13,765 nucleotides of DNA from positions 3,964 to 17,728 of the forward strand of contig MGQK01000020.1 in assembly GCA_001797815.1 (NCBI GenBank), read 5' to 3'. Both the position numbers and the translations under genes were made by a program. Of this stretch, positions 6,671-13,088 are shown one piece after another. Source of the DNA: Deltaproteobacteria bacterium RBG_13_61_14. GTDB lineage: Bacteria; RBG-13-61-14. Under the pieces are notes generated by a model, which saw nothing but the letters and a program-made list of their open reading frames with translations, searched no databases and was not told where the DNA came from. The first letter of the stretch is position 1, and each line of letters begins with the position of its first letter.

Positions 6671-6690
6671 CCAGGGGCTAAAGCCCCTGG
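6671..6690. repeat. GC-rich 20-nt palindrome between thiolase and epimerase genes
   Basis: CCAGGGGCTAAAGCCCCTGG has perfect 9-nt arms around AA. It lies about 20 nt upstream of the epimerase-like ATG on the minus strand. It looks like a short extragenic palindrome. It could act as an mRNA-stabilising or processing stem; it is not a terminator because no T-run follows in the direction of transcription. Confidence 0.7.
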
Positions 6691-6748
6691 CTATTTTCCT
6701 TCCAAGCCGTGGGCGCTCAAGAAGATGCGGGCATCGCCCCTTTCTCAG

Positions 6749-6786
6749 CGGCGGTAGGGGCACGGCATGCCATGCCCCTACCGCCG
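6749..6786. repeat. GC-rich palindrome (TAGGGGC type) just after the thiolase stop codon
   Basis: Arms CGGCGGTAGGGGCA (6749-6762) and TGCCCCTACCGCCG (6773-6786) match perfectly around a 10-nt loop that itself contains GGCATGCC. On the minus strand the stem begins 4 nt after the thiolase TGA. The core GTAGGGGC/GCCCCTAC is shared with the element at 12141-12288, so the two belong to one family of extragenic palindromes. There is no T-tract for intrinsic termination. Confidence 0.8.
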
Positions 6787-6790
6787 GGAA

Positions 6791-8053
6791 TCAGACTTTC
6801 TCCACCACCGCGGAGATGCCCACCCCGCCGCCGCCGCAGATCATCTGGAGCCCGGCCCGGCCCTTGATTCGTTTCAGGTGCCGGCACATTTCCCCAAAAT
6901 AGATCACGCCCGAGGCCCCGATGGGATGGCCCAGGGCCACGGCGCCGCCGGTGGGGTTGATGCGGGGGTCCATGCGGTCGTAGCCCAGCTCGTCGGCGAA
7001 CTGGAGAAGCGGGGACACGAACGCCTCGTTAGGCTCGATAATGTCCATGTCCCCGATCTTCTTGCCGGCGCGGCTGAGCGCCTTTCGCGCCGCGGGGATC
7101 GGGGCCAGAAGCATGGGCACCGGCTCGCCCCCGGCCACGGCGCAGGCGGTGATCTTGCACAGGGGCTCCAGCCCAAGTTTCTCGGCCTTCTCCCCGCTCA
7201 TCAGCATGACGGCCCCGGCGCCGTCCACGATCTGGGAAGAATTGCCGGCGGTGACGATCCCGTCCTTCTTGAAGGGCAAAGGCAGCTTGGCCAGGTCCTT
7301 CATGAATCCCTCCGGGTCGTCGGCGGCCTTGGGCCGGAGGGTCTCATCCTTGACCACCAGCTTCTTTTCGCCCTTATAGCTGAACTCGAAGGGGATGATG
7401 TTGTCGAACCAGCCCTTGCGCTCGGCCTCGACCGCCTTCCTCATGCTCCAGGCGCCGAAGCGGTCCAGGTCTTCGCGGGTGTGCTTCTGGTCCGCGGAGA
7501 TCATCTCCGCGCACTGGCCCTGGGGCACGAACATCTTGGTCTCCATCATCCGGGGCGACAAGCGCAAGGGGTATTGGTTGGGATGGGCATTTTGGGTCAG
7601 CTTGTGAAAGTCCATCACGATTTGGGCGTCGGCGCCCATGCCGAAGTGGGACATGATCTCGACCCCGCCGCAGATGATGATGTCCCCCTCGCCGAGCATG
7701 ATCTCGTGCGCCGCGATGTTGATGGCCTTGAGCCCGGCGTTGCAATACTGGTTAACGGTGGCCCCCGCGGCCTCATTGGGAATCCCGGCCAGGAGCGAGG
7801 CCAGCCGGGCGATGTTGAGCGCCTGGTCGCCGATCTGGGAGAGGCAGCCGACCATCACGTTCTCAATCTCGATGGGGTCGAAATTGGGGGCCTTGGCCTT
7901 GACCCGGTCCACCACCGCCTTTAAGACGCAGGCGAGCAGATCCTGGGCCGAGGCCTGGCAAAGCTGGCCGCCCTTCTCCATGCCTTTCCAGCCGGACTTG
8001 CCGATTGCCGACCGGACCGCGTCAACTACCACGCATTCATGTAATTTCGCCAT
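6791..8053 (-). CDS. Thiolase family protein (acetyl-CoA C-acyltransferase)
   Basis: This 420-aa thiolase, slightly longer than the usual 390-400, catalyses CoA-dependent cleavage of 3-ketoacyl-CoA, the last step of beta-oxidation, or the reverse condensation. The nucleophilic cysteine is Cys104 in VNQYCNAGLKA. The other catalytic blocks are NEAF (342-345), GHPIGASG with His376, and the C-terminal ICGGGGVG with Cys406. All active-site residues are present. The first block reads NQYCNAG rather than the more common NR-x-CSSG, which marks a divergent subgroup and may alter substrate preference. AAGGAG upstream of the ATG at 8053 supports the start. It follows the acyl-CoA dehydrogenase by 55 nt in the same minus-strand run, so the two likely serve the same substrate series. 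Confidence 0.93.
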   Translation of the reverse strand: MAKLHECVVVDAVRSAIGKSGWKGMEKGGQLCQASAQDLLACVLKAVVDRVKAKAPNFDPIEIENVMVGCLSQIGDQALNIARLASLLAGIPNEAAGATVNQYCNAGLKAINIAAHEIMLGEGDIIICGGVEIMSHFGMGADAQIVMDFHKLTQNAHPNQYPLRLSPRMMETKMFVPQGQCAEMISADQKHTREDLDRFGAWSMRKAVEAERKGWFDNIIPFEFSYKGEKKLVVKDETLRPKAADDPEGFMKDLAKLPLPFKKDGIVTAGNSSQIVDGAGAVMLMSGEKAEKLGLEPLCKITACAVAGGEPVPMLLAPIPAARKALSRAGKKIGDMDIIEPNEAFVSPLLQFADELGYDRMDPRINPTGGAVALGHPIGASGVIYFGEMCRHLKRIKGRAGLQMICGGGGVGISAVVEKV

Positions 8054-8108
8054 TTTGACATCTCCTTGTTAAAAGTTTTATCCTCCCCGGTTCTTGCCCC
8101 AATCAGGA

Positions 8109-9347
8109 TCAGATCATGCTCAGTTCGTTGCGGGCGCAGGTGAGCATGTTGATGTCCGTGGTGCCGGCCCCCAGCTCCAGGAGCTTGGCGTCGCGATACA
8201 TTTTTTCAATCGGATACTCGCGCATGTAGCCGTAACCGCCGAAGATCTGGAGCGCCTCGTTGGCCACCTCCACCGCCGCGGTCGAGGTGAAGGCCTTGCA
8301 GGCATTGATGAAGCTGATATCCCGGATGCCCTGCTGTTGCATCCAGGCAATCCGATAGACGATATTCTCGACGTTCTTCAAATGCATATACATCCGGTAG
8401 ATCTTGAGCTGAGTCGCCTGGAAATCGGCAATCGGCCGGTTAAACTGCACCCGCTCCTTGGCATATTTAACCGCCTCCTCGTAACAGCGCTCGATGATCC
8501 CCCAACACATGGCCGGAACCCCGGACCGCTCGGTGCCCAGGCTTTCCTTGGTCTCCTGTCGGCTGCCTTTTTCCTCGCTCTCCCCCAAGAGGTGTTTCTG
8601 CTCCAGCTTCACGTCCTCCATAATCACCTCGGAGGTGGGGGATTCTTTCATGCCCATCTTATGGAACGGCTTTCCGGTGCTGAGACCTTTCATGCCCCGC
8701 TCCAGAATGAAGGTATGCACCGGTCGCTCCGGCGCCGGCTGACCCCGATCGAGTCGAGCATAGATCAAAAAGATGTCCGCCACCGGCCCGTTGGTGATGA
8801 AGGTTTTGGTGCCGTTGATGATGTAGCCCCCGTGGCCATCCGGCCGGGCGGTAGACTTCATGCTCCCGAAGGCGTCGGAGCCGGCCCCGGGCTCGGTCAG
8901 ACACCAGGCCCCGATCTTGTCCAGGGTCATCAGGGGGATGCCGAACTCCCGGATCTGGCGGGCCGTTCCTTTGCCCACGATGGCGCCGCCGGCCAGGGCC
9001 ATGCTCACCCCGAAGGACATGGCAAAACCCGGAGAGACCCGGCTGATCTCCTTGACCATGAGCATCATCATCATCGGATCGTCGCCCATGCCCCCACCCT
9101 CATCTCCGGCCATCAACTTGGTGATGTCAACCTTGCCGCTTTCCCCCTCCTCGCGTTTCTTGGCCAGCTTTTCCAGGGCGGGCTTGGCCATGGCCCCCGC
9201 CCCCAGCATCTTGAACATTTTCCGAGCCAGATCGAAGCACGAAACCTCGCCATCTTCCATGGCCTCCACATGGGGTTGGATTTCCTTGGTCACGTATTGC
9301 CGCATCATCTGCTGGATCATTTTTTGGGGTTCAGTTAATTGGAACAT
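8109..9347 (-). CDS. Acyl-CoA dehydrogenase family protein with relocated catalytic glutamate
   Basis: This FAD-dependent dehydrogenase of 412 aa introduces the alpha-beta double bond into acyl-CoA. Motifs include AWCLTEPGAGSD (147-158, flavin and substrate binding), YIINGTKTFITNG (175-187), the helix starting ERSGVPAM, and QIFGGYGYMREYPIEKMYRD (367-386). The usual EGT catalytic block reads GAGT (393-396), so Ala394 replaces the common glutamate. Glu273 in GTERSG aligns with the base used by isovaleryl-CoA and long-chain dehydrogenases. Residues about 50-100 replace the normal IPEEYGG segment with a charged stretch and an unusual methionine run (DDPMMMMLM). GGAG before the ATG at 9347 supports the start. 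It lies 62 nt after the SCP2 gene. A role like LvaC, rearranging a phosphoacyl-CoA, is possible because of the kinase gene at the other end of the locus. Confidence 0.93.
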   Translation of the reverse strand: MFQLTEPQKMIQQMMRQYVTKEIQPHVEAMEDGEVSCFDLARKMFKMLGAGAMAKPALEKLAKKREEGESGKVDITKLMAGDEGGGMGDDPMMMMLMVKEISRVSPGFAMSFGVSMALAGGAIVGKGTARQIREFGIPLMTLDKIGAWCLTEPGAGSDAFGSMKSTARPDGHGGYIINGTKTFITNGPVADIFLIYARLDRGQPAPERPVHTFILERGMKGLSTGKPFHKMGMKESPTSEVIMEDVKLEQKHLLGESEEKGSRQETKESLGTERSGVPAMCWGIIERCYEEAVKYAKERVQFNRPIADFQATQLKIYRMYMHLKNVENIVYRIAWMQQQGIRDISFINACKAFTSTAAVEVANEALQIFGGYGYMREYPIEKMYRDAKLLELGAGTTDINMLTCARNELSMI

Positions 9348-9409
9348 ACCTCTACTCCTCGCACCCTGGAGGTGCCGCCCCGGTCACAAGGAATCGAAAC
9401 CGACTCGTC

Positions 9410-9853
9410 TTACATTGCGGGCATAACGCCCTGGATCTGCATGAGCAGGCTCATGTCCCCCGAGATCTGGACCTTGCCGGCCATGAACGCGGCCTGGGGA
9501 TTGGTCTCCCCCGCCAACAGCTCCTTCCAGGTCTGCATGTCCACCGTCACCGTCGCGGTCGCGTCCGGCTTGTCCCCTTCTTCCACCTTCAAATTCCCGC
9601 CGCTGAAGATCATGGCATATTTGCCGCCGCCTTCACCCTCGATCACCCAGAGCACCGAGCCTTCAATGCCGGCCAGAGTCGCCTTGATGTCGGGCTGTTT
9701 GCTCAGGCCGTAGGGCATCGCCACCATGAAGGCCTGTCGGGGGGTGGCATCCTTCATCACCTCGCGCATGGCCGACTGGTTGCTGAGATCCAGCCCGTCC
9801 AGGATCGCCTTGATTTCCCCATCACTCGTTTGCGGAGTCACTACTTTTCCCAT
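9410..9853 (-). CDS. SCP2 sterol-carrier domain protein
   Basis: This 147-aa protein consists mainly of one SCP2 domain. The characteristic pattern is a strand carrying VLWVIEGEGGGKYAMIFSGG, then DATATVTVDMQTWKELLAGE, then a glycine-rich helix region (FMAGKVQISGDMSLLMQIQG) near the C-terminus. SCP2 domains bind lipids and fatty acyl-CoAs in a hydrophobic tunnel and often accompany beta-oxidation enzymes, probably as carriers or chaperones. I place the start at the ATG ending at 9853, because the AAGGAGGAAGG just upstream is a near-perfect Shine-Dalgarno. The longer frame to 9919 adds residues without SCP2 character and has no comparable site. It is the first gene of the minus-strand run and sits next to the divergent regulatory region. 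Confidence 0.9.
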   Translation of the reverse strand: MGKVVTPQTSDGEIKAILDGLDLSNQSAMREVMKDATPRQAFMVAMPYGLSKQPDIKATLAGIEGSVLWVIEGEGGGKYAMIFSGGNLKVEEGDKPDATATVTVDMQTWKELLAGETNPQAAFMAGKVQISGDMSLLMQIQGVMPAM

Positions 9854-9925
9854 TTTTTCCTTCCTCCTTATTTTTTTCTGCAGTTGACCCTGATAACTGA
9901 CGAACCAGCTACCTAGCATAATCGG

Positions 9926-9947
9926 ATTTTGATGTCAATATCAAAAT
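9926..9947. promoter_or_regulatory. Operator-like palindrome upstream of the SCP2 gene
   Basis: ATTTTGAT (9926-9933) and ATCAAAAT (9940-9947) are perfect 8-nt arms around a 6-nt spacer, 73 nt upstream of the SCP2 start. On the minus strand a consensus -35 hexamer, TTGACA, lies within it. At 17-nt spacing the -10 position reads TAGGTA, which is poor, so the promoter may need an activator or differ from sigma-70. The arrangement suits a TetR- or MarR-like regulator of the acyl-CoA genes, but no regulator gene is in the window. Confidence 0.4.
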
Positions 9948-9962
9948 GGGCTTTGTTCTTTA

Positions 9963-10006
9963 TTAATTGCAAATTAACAAGGCCTTAGCGGAATTGAAAA
10001 AATTCC
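9963..10006. promoter_or_regulatory. Two further AT-rich inverted repeats in the divergent region
   Basis: TTAATT-GCA-AATTAA (9963-9977) and GGAATT-GAAAA-AATTCC (9990-10006) are short perfect inverted repeats between the divergently transcribed SCP2 and DUF3108-like genes. They may be operators, but in DNA this AT-rich chance occurrence is quite possible. Confidence 0.25.
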
Positions 10007-10057
10007 AGGCTTTCGTAAAAACCCCGGGCTGGCCCCAAGGAAAATTGTTTTTAGGAA

Positions 10058-10087
10058 TTGACATGGTTTTTCAGAATGTGTTTTAAT
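10058..10087 (+). promoter_or_regulatory. Sigma-70-type promoter for the DUF3108-like gene
   Basis: TTGACA (10058-10063), an 18-nt spacer and TTTAAT (10082-10087, five of six consensus bases) form a strong predicted promoter. TGT immediately before the -10 adds an extended -10 element. The expected initiation point is at 10093-10095, which coincides with the GTG start codon at 10095, so the transcript may be leaderless. Confidence 0.6.
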
Positions 10088-10094
10088 AAGGCGC

Positions 10095-10904
10095 GTGATC
10101 TCGCCGGCGCGAAAGGTTTTAAGGCTCGGGACTTTTCTCGGGGCCGCGGGCTTTCCCTTGCTTTTAGGGGCCTGGGGCGAACGGGAAGTGAGCATGAAGG
10201 TGCGAGGACCGGAGTGCGGGATGGAGGTCGTTTACCGTCGCACCTGGGATCGGGGCCGGCGGAGCGAGAGCTACTCGGTGCACGCGGAGAAGGTGGATCT
10301 CGGCGGGATTCCCTGCTACCAATCCATCAGCATTTATCCGGACCGGGTGCGCCGAATCTCCATGCGGCAGTCCGACCTGACCCCGGTGGCCCTGCTCGAG
10401 AAGTGGAACTCGGGACCCAAGCTGATTCAACGCCTCTATCAGGGGAATCAGGTCCACGTGGTCCGGCGCGCGTTCCCCTCTCCCCTCGATGAGGTGATCG
10501 AGGTTCCCCCGGGTCTCCACGACCCCGAGTCTTTCGCCTTCCTGCTCAAGGGCTATCCTTTCGAGGATCAGGATACCATCGCGCCCATCAACGTGTTAGT
10601 GGCGGATCCCAATCCCATCTTTTCAAGGTCCCGGAGCTTCGCCGTTTACATTATCCCTCACGGCGAAGAGCGCATCACCGTGCCGGCCGGGACTTACGAT
10701 TGTTATGTGCTCGAGATGACCCTGGCCGGGATCCTGGGCTATTTGGTTCCGAGTAATCGTTTCTGGCTGCTCAAGGCAGATCCCCATCTGCTTGTCAAGG
10801 CCGAAGGAGCCGGGGAGACTATTGAACTGGCGGAGGGCCCGTTCCCGTGTGACGGGAAGGTGCACTGCACCGCCGGGGCGGAAGTGCCGAACCTTCGTCC
10901 CTGA
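10095..10904 (+). CDS. Exported DUF3108-like protein
   Basis: This 269-aa protein has an N-terminal signal-like segment: basic residues (ARKVLR) followed by a hydrophobic stretch at about 11-28. The mature part is beta-rich. The block ITVPAGTYDCYVLEM (195-209) followed by RFWLLKADPHLLVKAEG is typical of DUF3108 envelope proteins, which adopt a LolA/LptA-like open barrel; their function is generally unknown. GTG at 10095 is the only plausible start that keeps the signal segment: an in-frame stop lies upstream at 10059 and no ATG or TTG lies between. AAGG at 10088-10091 is too close to be a standard ribosome-binding site. An internal ATG at 10194 would remove the signal. It is followed after 53 nt by the carotenoid-type gene, so the two are probably cotranscribed. 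Confidence 0.75.
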   Translation: MISPARKVLRLGTFLGAAGFPLLLGAWGEREVSMKVRGPECGMEVVYRRTWDRGRRSESYSVHAEKVDLGGIPCYQSISIYPDRVRRISMRQSDLTPVALLEKWNSGPKLIQRLYQGNQVHVVRRAFPSPLDEVIEVPPGLHDPESFAFLLKGYPFEDQDTIAPINVLVADPNPIFSRSRSFAVYIIPHGEERITVPAGTYDCYVLEMTLAGILGYLVPSNRFWLLKADPHLLVKAEGAGETIELAEGPFPCDGKVHCTAGAEVPNLRP

Positions 10905-10957
10905 AGACCGGGAGCAGCCTGATGACCCTGAACCGCAGAGAAAGGTAGTTGCAGCCA

Positions 10958-11860
10958 ATGCCGGATCGTATCCTCGCTGACGGAAGAGTCGCCGCGGAGC
11001 CGGACGCCCGCGAACGTCGGGTGGTCTGGGTCATCGGGATCGGCTTGGTGGTTTCCACCCTCTTCTTTACCATCTTGCACCATGGCTTTCCCCAGGTGTT
11101 GGACGTGCCCTCCAACGCGGGTATCCCCTACACCGATTACCCCACCGTGTTCATCCTCGACCTGATTCCCTTCGGTCTGGCCTGGCTTTGTTTTCACCAC
11201 GCCCGGCGGAGGTTGGGCCTCTATCGGGCGATGATTTTTTTGGGGGGCTCCTTCGTCTTTACCGGGATCGAAGAGAGCATGTGGATCCTCTTGGGCCGGT
11301 ATGCCCAGGAGCTGCAGGCCGCCCTGCCCTCGGCCCCCAATGCCGTGCTCGGACAGGGTAGTCAAGAGATTTCGGGCACCTATTATTTCACCCGCGGGTT
11401 CTTTTGGTTCATCGAGACACCCTTGCTCGCCTGCCTGGGCTGGTTTTTCGTCGCCTATTCCTGCGTGTATGTGGCCAACCTGATCCTGCCCCGGGCCCGC
11501 CTCGGCTTCCGAGCCGTGGCCGGCGGTCTCTTGGCCATGAACCTGGATCTGTGGCTGGATCCGGTGCAGACCCACGAGACCTTTAAATCCTGGATCTGGG
11601 CTCAGTCCGACCGGATCAACATTTTTTCCATTCCCCTCTCCAATTTTATGGGCTGGTTTCTCTTGATCTTCCTTTTCGCCCTGGTCTTCGAGCGGCTGCC
11701 CAACATGGTCAAGCGCTGGGGATCGGCCCAGGCCGCCCTTTACTTCTACGGCGTCCTCTTCGCCCTGGAGATCGGCATCCTCATCTTTTTCGGAATCTAC
11801 GGCTCGATCGCCATGCGGCTGATTCCAGAGCCGATCAATTTGACGATTTGGGGAATATAA
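10958..11860 (+). CDS. Carotenoid biosynthesis membrane protein (CruF/DUF422 family)
   Basis: This integral membrane protein of 300 aa has about seven hydrophobic segments. The family blocks are IEESMW (104-109), NLDLWLDPVQ (195-204) and FSIPLSNFMGWFL (223-235). The acidic NLDLWLDPV pair followed by W and then IPLSNF-GWF is diagnostic of the CruF/bisanhydrobacterioruberin-hydratase family, which hydrates the 1,2 double bond of carotenoid end groups. I choose the ATG at 10958; a TTG at 10949 in the same frame is possible, but its AAAGG would be only 3 nt away, against 12 nt for the ATG. No other carotenoid gene is visible in the window, so either the pathway lies elsewhere or this relative acts on another isoprenoid or lipid. 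The last bases sit 2 nt before the start of the next gene. Confidence 0.85.
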   Translation: MPDRILADGRVAAEPDARERRVVWVIGIGLVVSTLFFTILHHGFPQVLDVPSNAGIPYTDYPTVFILDLIPFGLAWLCFHHARRRLGLYRAMIFLGGSFVFTGIEESMWILLGRYAQELQAALPSAPNAVLGQGSQEISGTYYFTRGFFWFIETPLLACLGWFFVAYSCVYVANLILPRARLGFRAVAGGLLAMNLDLWLDPVQTHETFKSWIWAQSDRINIFSIPLSNFMGWFLLIFLFALVFERLPNMVKRWGSAQAALYFYGVLFALEIGILIFFGIYGSIAMRLIPEPINLTIWGI

Positions 11861-11862
11861 GC

Positions 11863-12093
11863 ATGGAAACTTCGCGCTGGGATCAAGTCCTCGATTACTT
11901 TCCCATCCTGGCCTACTTCGGCTTCTGGCTCCAAGGGGCGGTTCTCGGCGCGATTCTCACGGGGGAGCCTCGCCTGATGAAACTCGGCTTCGTAACCGCG
12001 CCCGCCATCCTCGCCATGCTCCTGGCGGTGGTCAGGATCCATCACCAGCACCGGAAACCGGCTAATCATCCCGACTCAACGGGCACCGTCTAA
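11863..12093 (+). CDS. Small two-helix membrane protein
   Basis: This is a 76-aa protein of unknown function. It has two hydrophobic helices, at about 11-33 (FPILAYFGFWLQGAVLGAIL) and 42-60 (GFVTAPAILAMLLAVVRI), joined by a short polar turn with GEPRLMK, and a basic His-rich tail. The ATG at 11863 has GGGGA (11850-11854) at 8-nt spacing, inside the end of the previous gene. A TTG at 11848 in the same frame would overlap that gene and is less likely. The 2-nt gap strongly suggests coupling with the carotenoid-type protein, perhaps as an accessory subunit. It is not a shadow, because its codon use matches the neighbouring genes and it has its own ribosome-binding site. Confidence 0.65.
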   Translation: METSRWDQVLDYFPILAYFGFWLQGAVLGAILTGEPRLMKLGFVTAPAILAMLLAVVRIHHQHRKPANHPDSTGTV

Positions 12094-12140
12094 ATTCAGG
12101 CCTCCTTGTCAATTGGCCTTGTCCTCGAATAGGACAGAAA

Positions 12141-12288
12141 TTGAGGGCCTGTTGCCCAAACTAAATTTGTAGAAAAAATGTAGGGGCGCGGCTTGCCGCG
12201 CCCAATAAAATCAAGGTGATGGGCAGGGCAAGCCCTGCCCCTACGACCCCAAACGCGACAGAAAATGATTTCGGCAACAGGCCCTTAA
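12141..12288. mobile_element. MITE-like palindromic element of about 148 bp
   Basis: Terminal inverted repeats of 16 nt with one mismatch, starting TTGAGGGCCTGTTGCC (12141-12156), close at 12273-12288. Inside are two strong stems: GGGCGCGG/CCGCGCCC (12184-12203) and the palindrome GGGCAGGGCAAGCCCTGCCC (12221-12240). An outer pair, GTAGGGGC (12180-12187) and GCCCCTAC (12237-12244), encloses them. No coding sequence is present. The right terminus overlaps the TAA stop (12285-12287) of the HAD gene. The structure fits a non-autonomous element or extragenic palindrome cluster; no clear target-site duplication is visible. Confidence 0.6.
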
Positions 12289-13088
12289 GAGAGAATAAAC
12301 TTTTCAATAGCAGCAGCCACCCCGTCTTCATCATTAGCCGCGGTCACGAACTCCGCCGCCGCTTTCACCGCCGGATGGGCGTTGGCCACGGCCACGCCCA
12401 GGCCCGCGTATCTCAGCATCTCCAGGTCATTGGGCCCGTCGCCGAACGCGATCACCTCTTGGGGCAGGATGTCCAGGCGCCGGCAGATCGAAAGCAGCGC
12501 CGATCCCTTGCTCACCCCGGCCGGCAGGATCTCCAGGTAGTCCGGCTCGGAAAGGACCAGCTCCGGGGGCAAGGTCATGCCTTTGAGATACTCCCGCCGG
12601 AACCGCTGCAGGAGCTTGGGTTCGCCGATCAAGAGGATCTTGGTCGGGTCTTCCTTGAGGAAGGCCAGGAGATCGCCTACCGCTTGCGCGGTCACGTTGT
12701 CCTTTTGCATCGAGGCCTTTGCCGCCCCGGTAACCTCACGGATATAAACCCGATCGTAGATGTAAAGGTTCACGTGCAGGTCATAGCCGGCGCAGAGCTT
12801 GAGCGCCCGCTGCGCCTGGATCAGGGGCAAGGAGTGGTCTTCGTAGATCCGCCGCGACTGAAAATCCTGGACCCGGCAGCCGTTGTATAAAATCAGGGGC
12901 GCGTTTACCCCTACCGTCCGGGCAAACGGAGTGATGGACTCGTAGCTTCGGCCCGAAGCGAGCGTGACTTTCAGGCCCCGCTGCTTGGCCGCCTGAAGCG
13001 CCTGCAAGTTTCGGGTCGAGATCCGGCGCTCGCAGTCCACCAGCGTCCCGTCCACATCCATCACGATCAGCTTATACGCCAACGGCAT
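12285..13088 (-). CDS. Cof-type HAD-IIB family phosphatase
   Basis: This 267-aa haloacid-dehalogenase-superfamily phosphatase matches the usual Cof/YidA length. Motif I is MDVDGTLVD (Asp11 nucleophile, Asp13 acid/base), motif II TLASGR (42-47), motif III Lys194 in SKGSAL, and motif IV GDGPND (216-221). The region between motifs II and III is the type IIB cap. These enzymes remove phosphate from sugar phosphates and related small molecules, and specificity cannot be read from sequence. I place the start at the ATG ending at 13088, because GAGG lies 7 nt upstream and residues upstream of it in the longer frame do not resemble the family. The gene overlaps the preceding isomerase gene by 17 nt, indicating translational coupling and a shared sugar-phosphate or hydroxypyruvate-related role. 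The stop lies within the terminal repeat of the MITE-like element. Confidence 0.9.
   Translation of the reverse strand: MPLAYKLIVMDVDGTLVDCERRISTRNLQALQAAKQRGLKVTLASGRSYESITPFARTVGVNAPLILYNGCRVQDFQSRRIYEDHSLPLIQAQRALKLCAGYDLHVNLYIYDRVYIREVTGAAKASMQKDNVTAQAVGDLLAFLKEDPTKILLIGEPKLLQRFRREYLKGMTLPPELVLSEPDYLEILPAGVSKGSALLSICRRLDILPQEVIAFGDGPNDLEMLRYAGLGVAVANAHPAVKAAAEFVTAANDEDGVAAAIEKFILS

Noticed and set aside
6671-6786. Intrinsic terminators at the GC palindromes
   Set aside because: Neither palindrome is followed by a T-run in the direction of transcription, so Rho-independent termination is not supported.
6767-7924. Plus-strand open frame of 385 codons
   Set aside because: It lies opposite the thiolase, whose catalytic motifs are complete; the translation is His/Gly/Leu-rich shadow sequence.
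8094-9338. Plus-strand open frame of 414 codons
   Set aside because: It is the antisense shadow of the acyl-CoA dehydrogenase and shows no domain features.
9854-9919. N-terminal extension of the SCP2 protein to 9919
   Set aside because: The strong AAGGAGG site lies just upstream of 9853, inside this would-be extension, and the added residues do not match the family.
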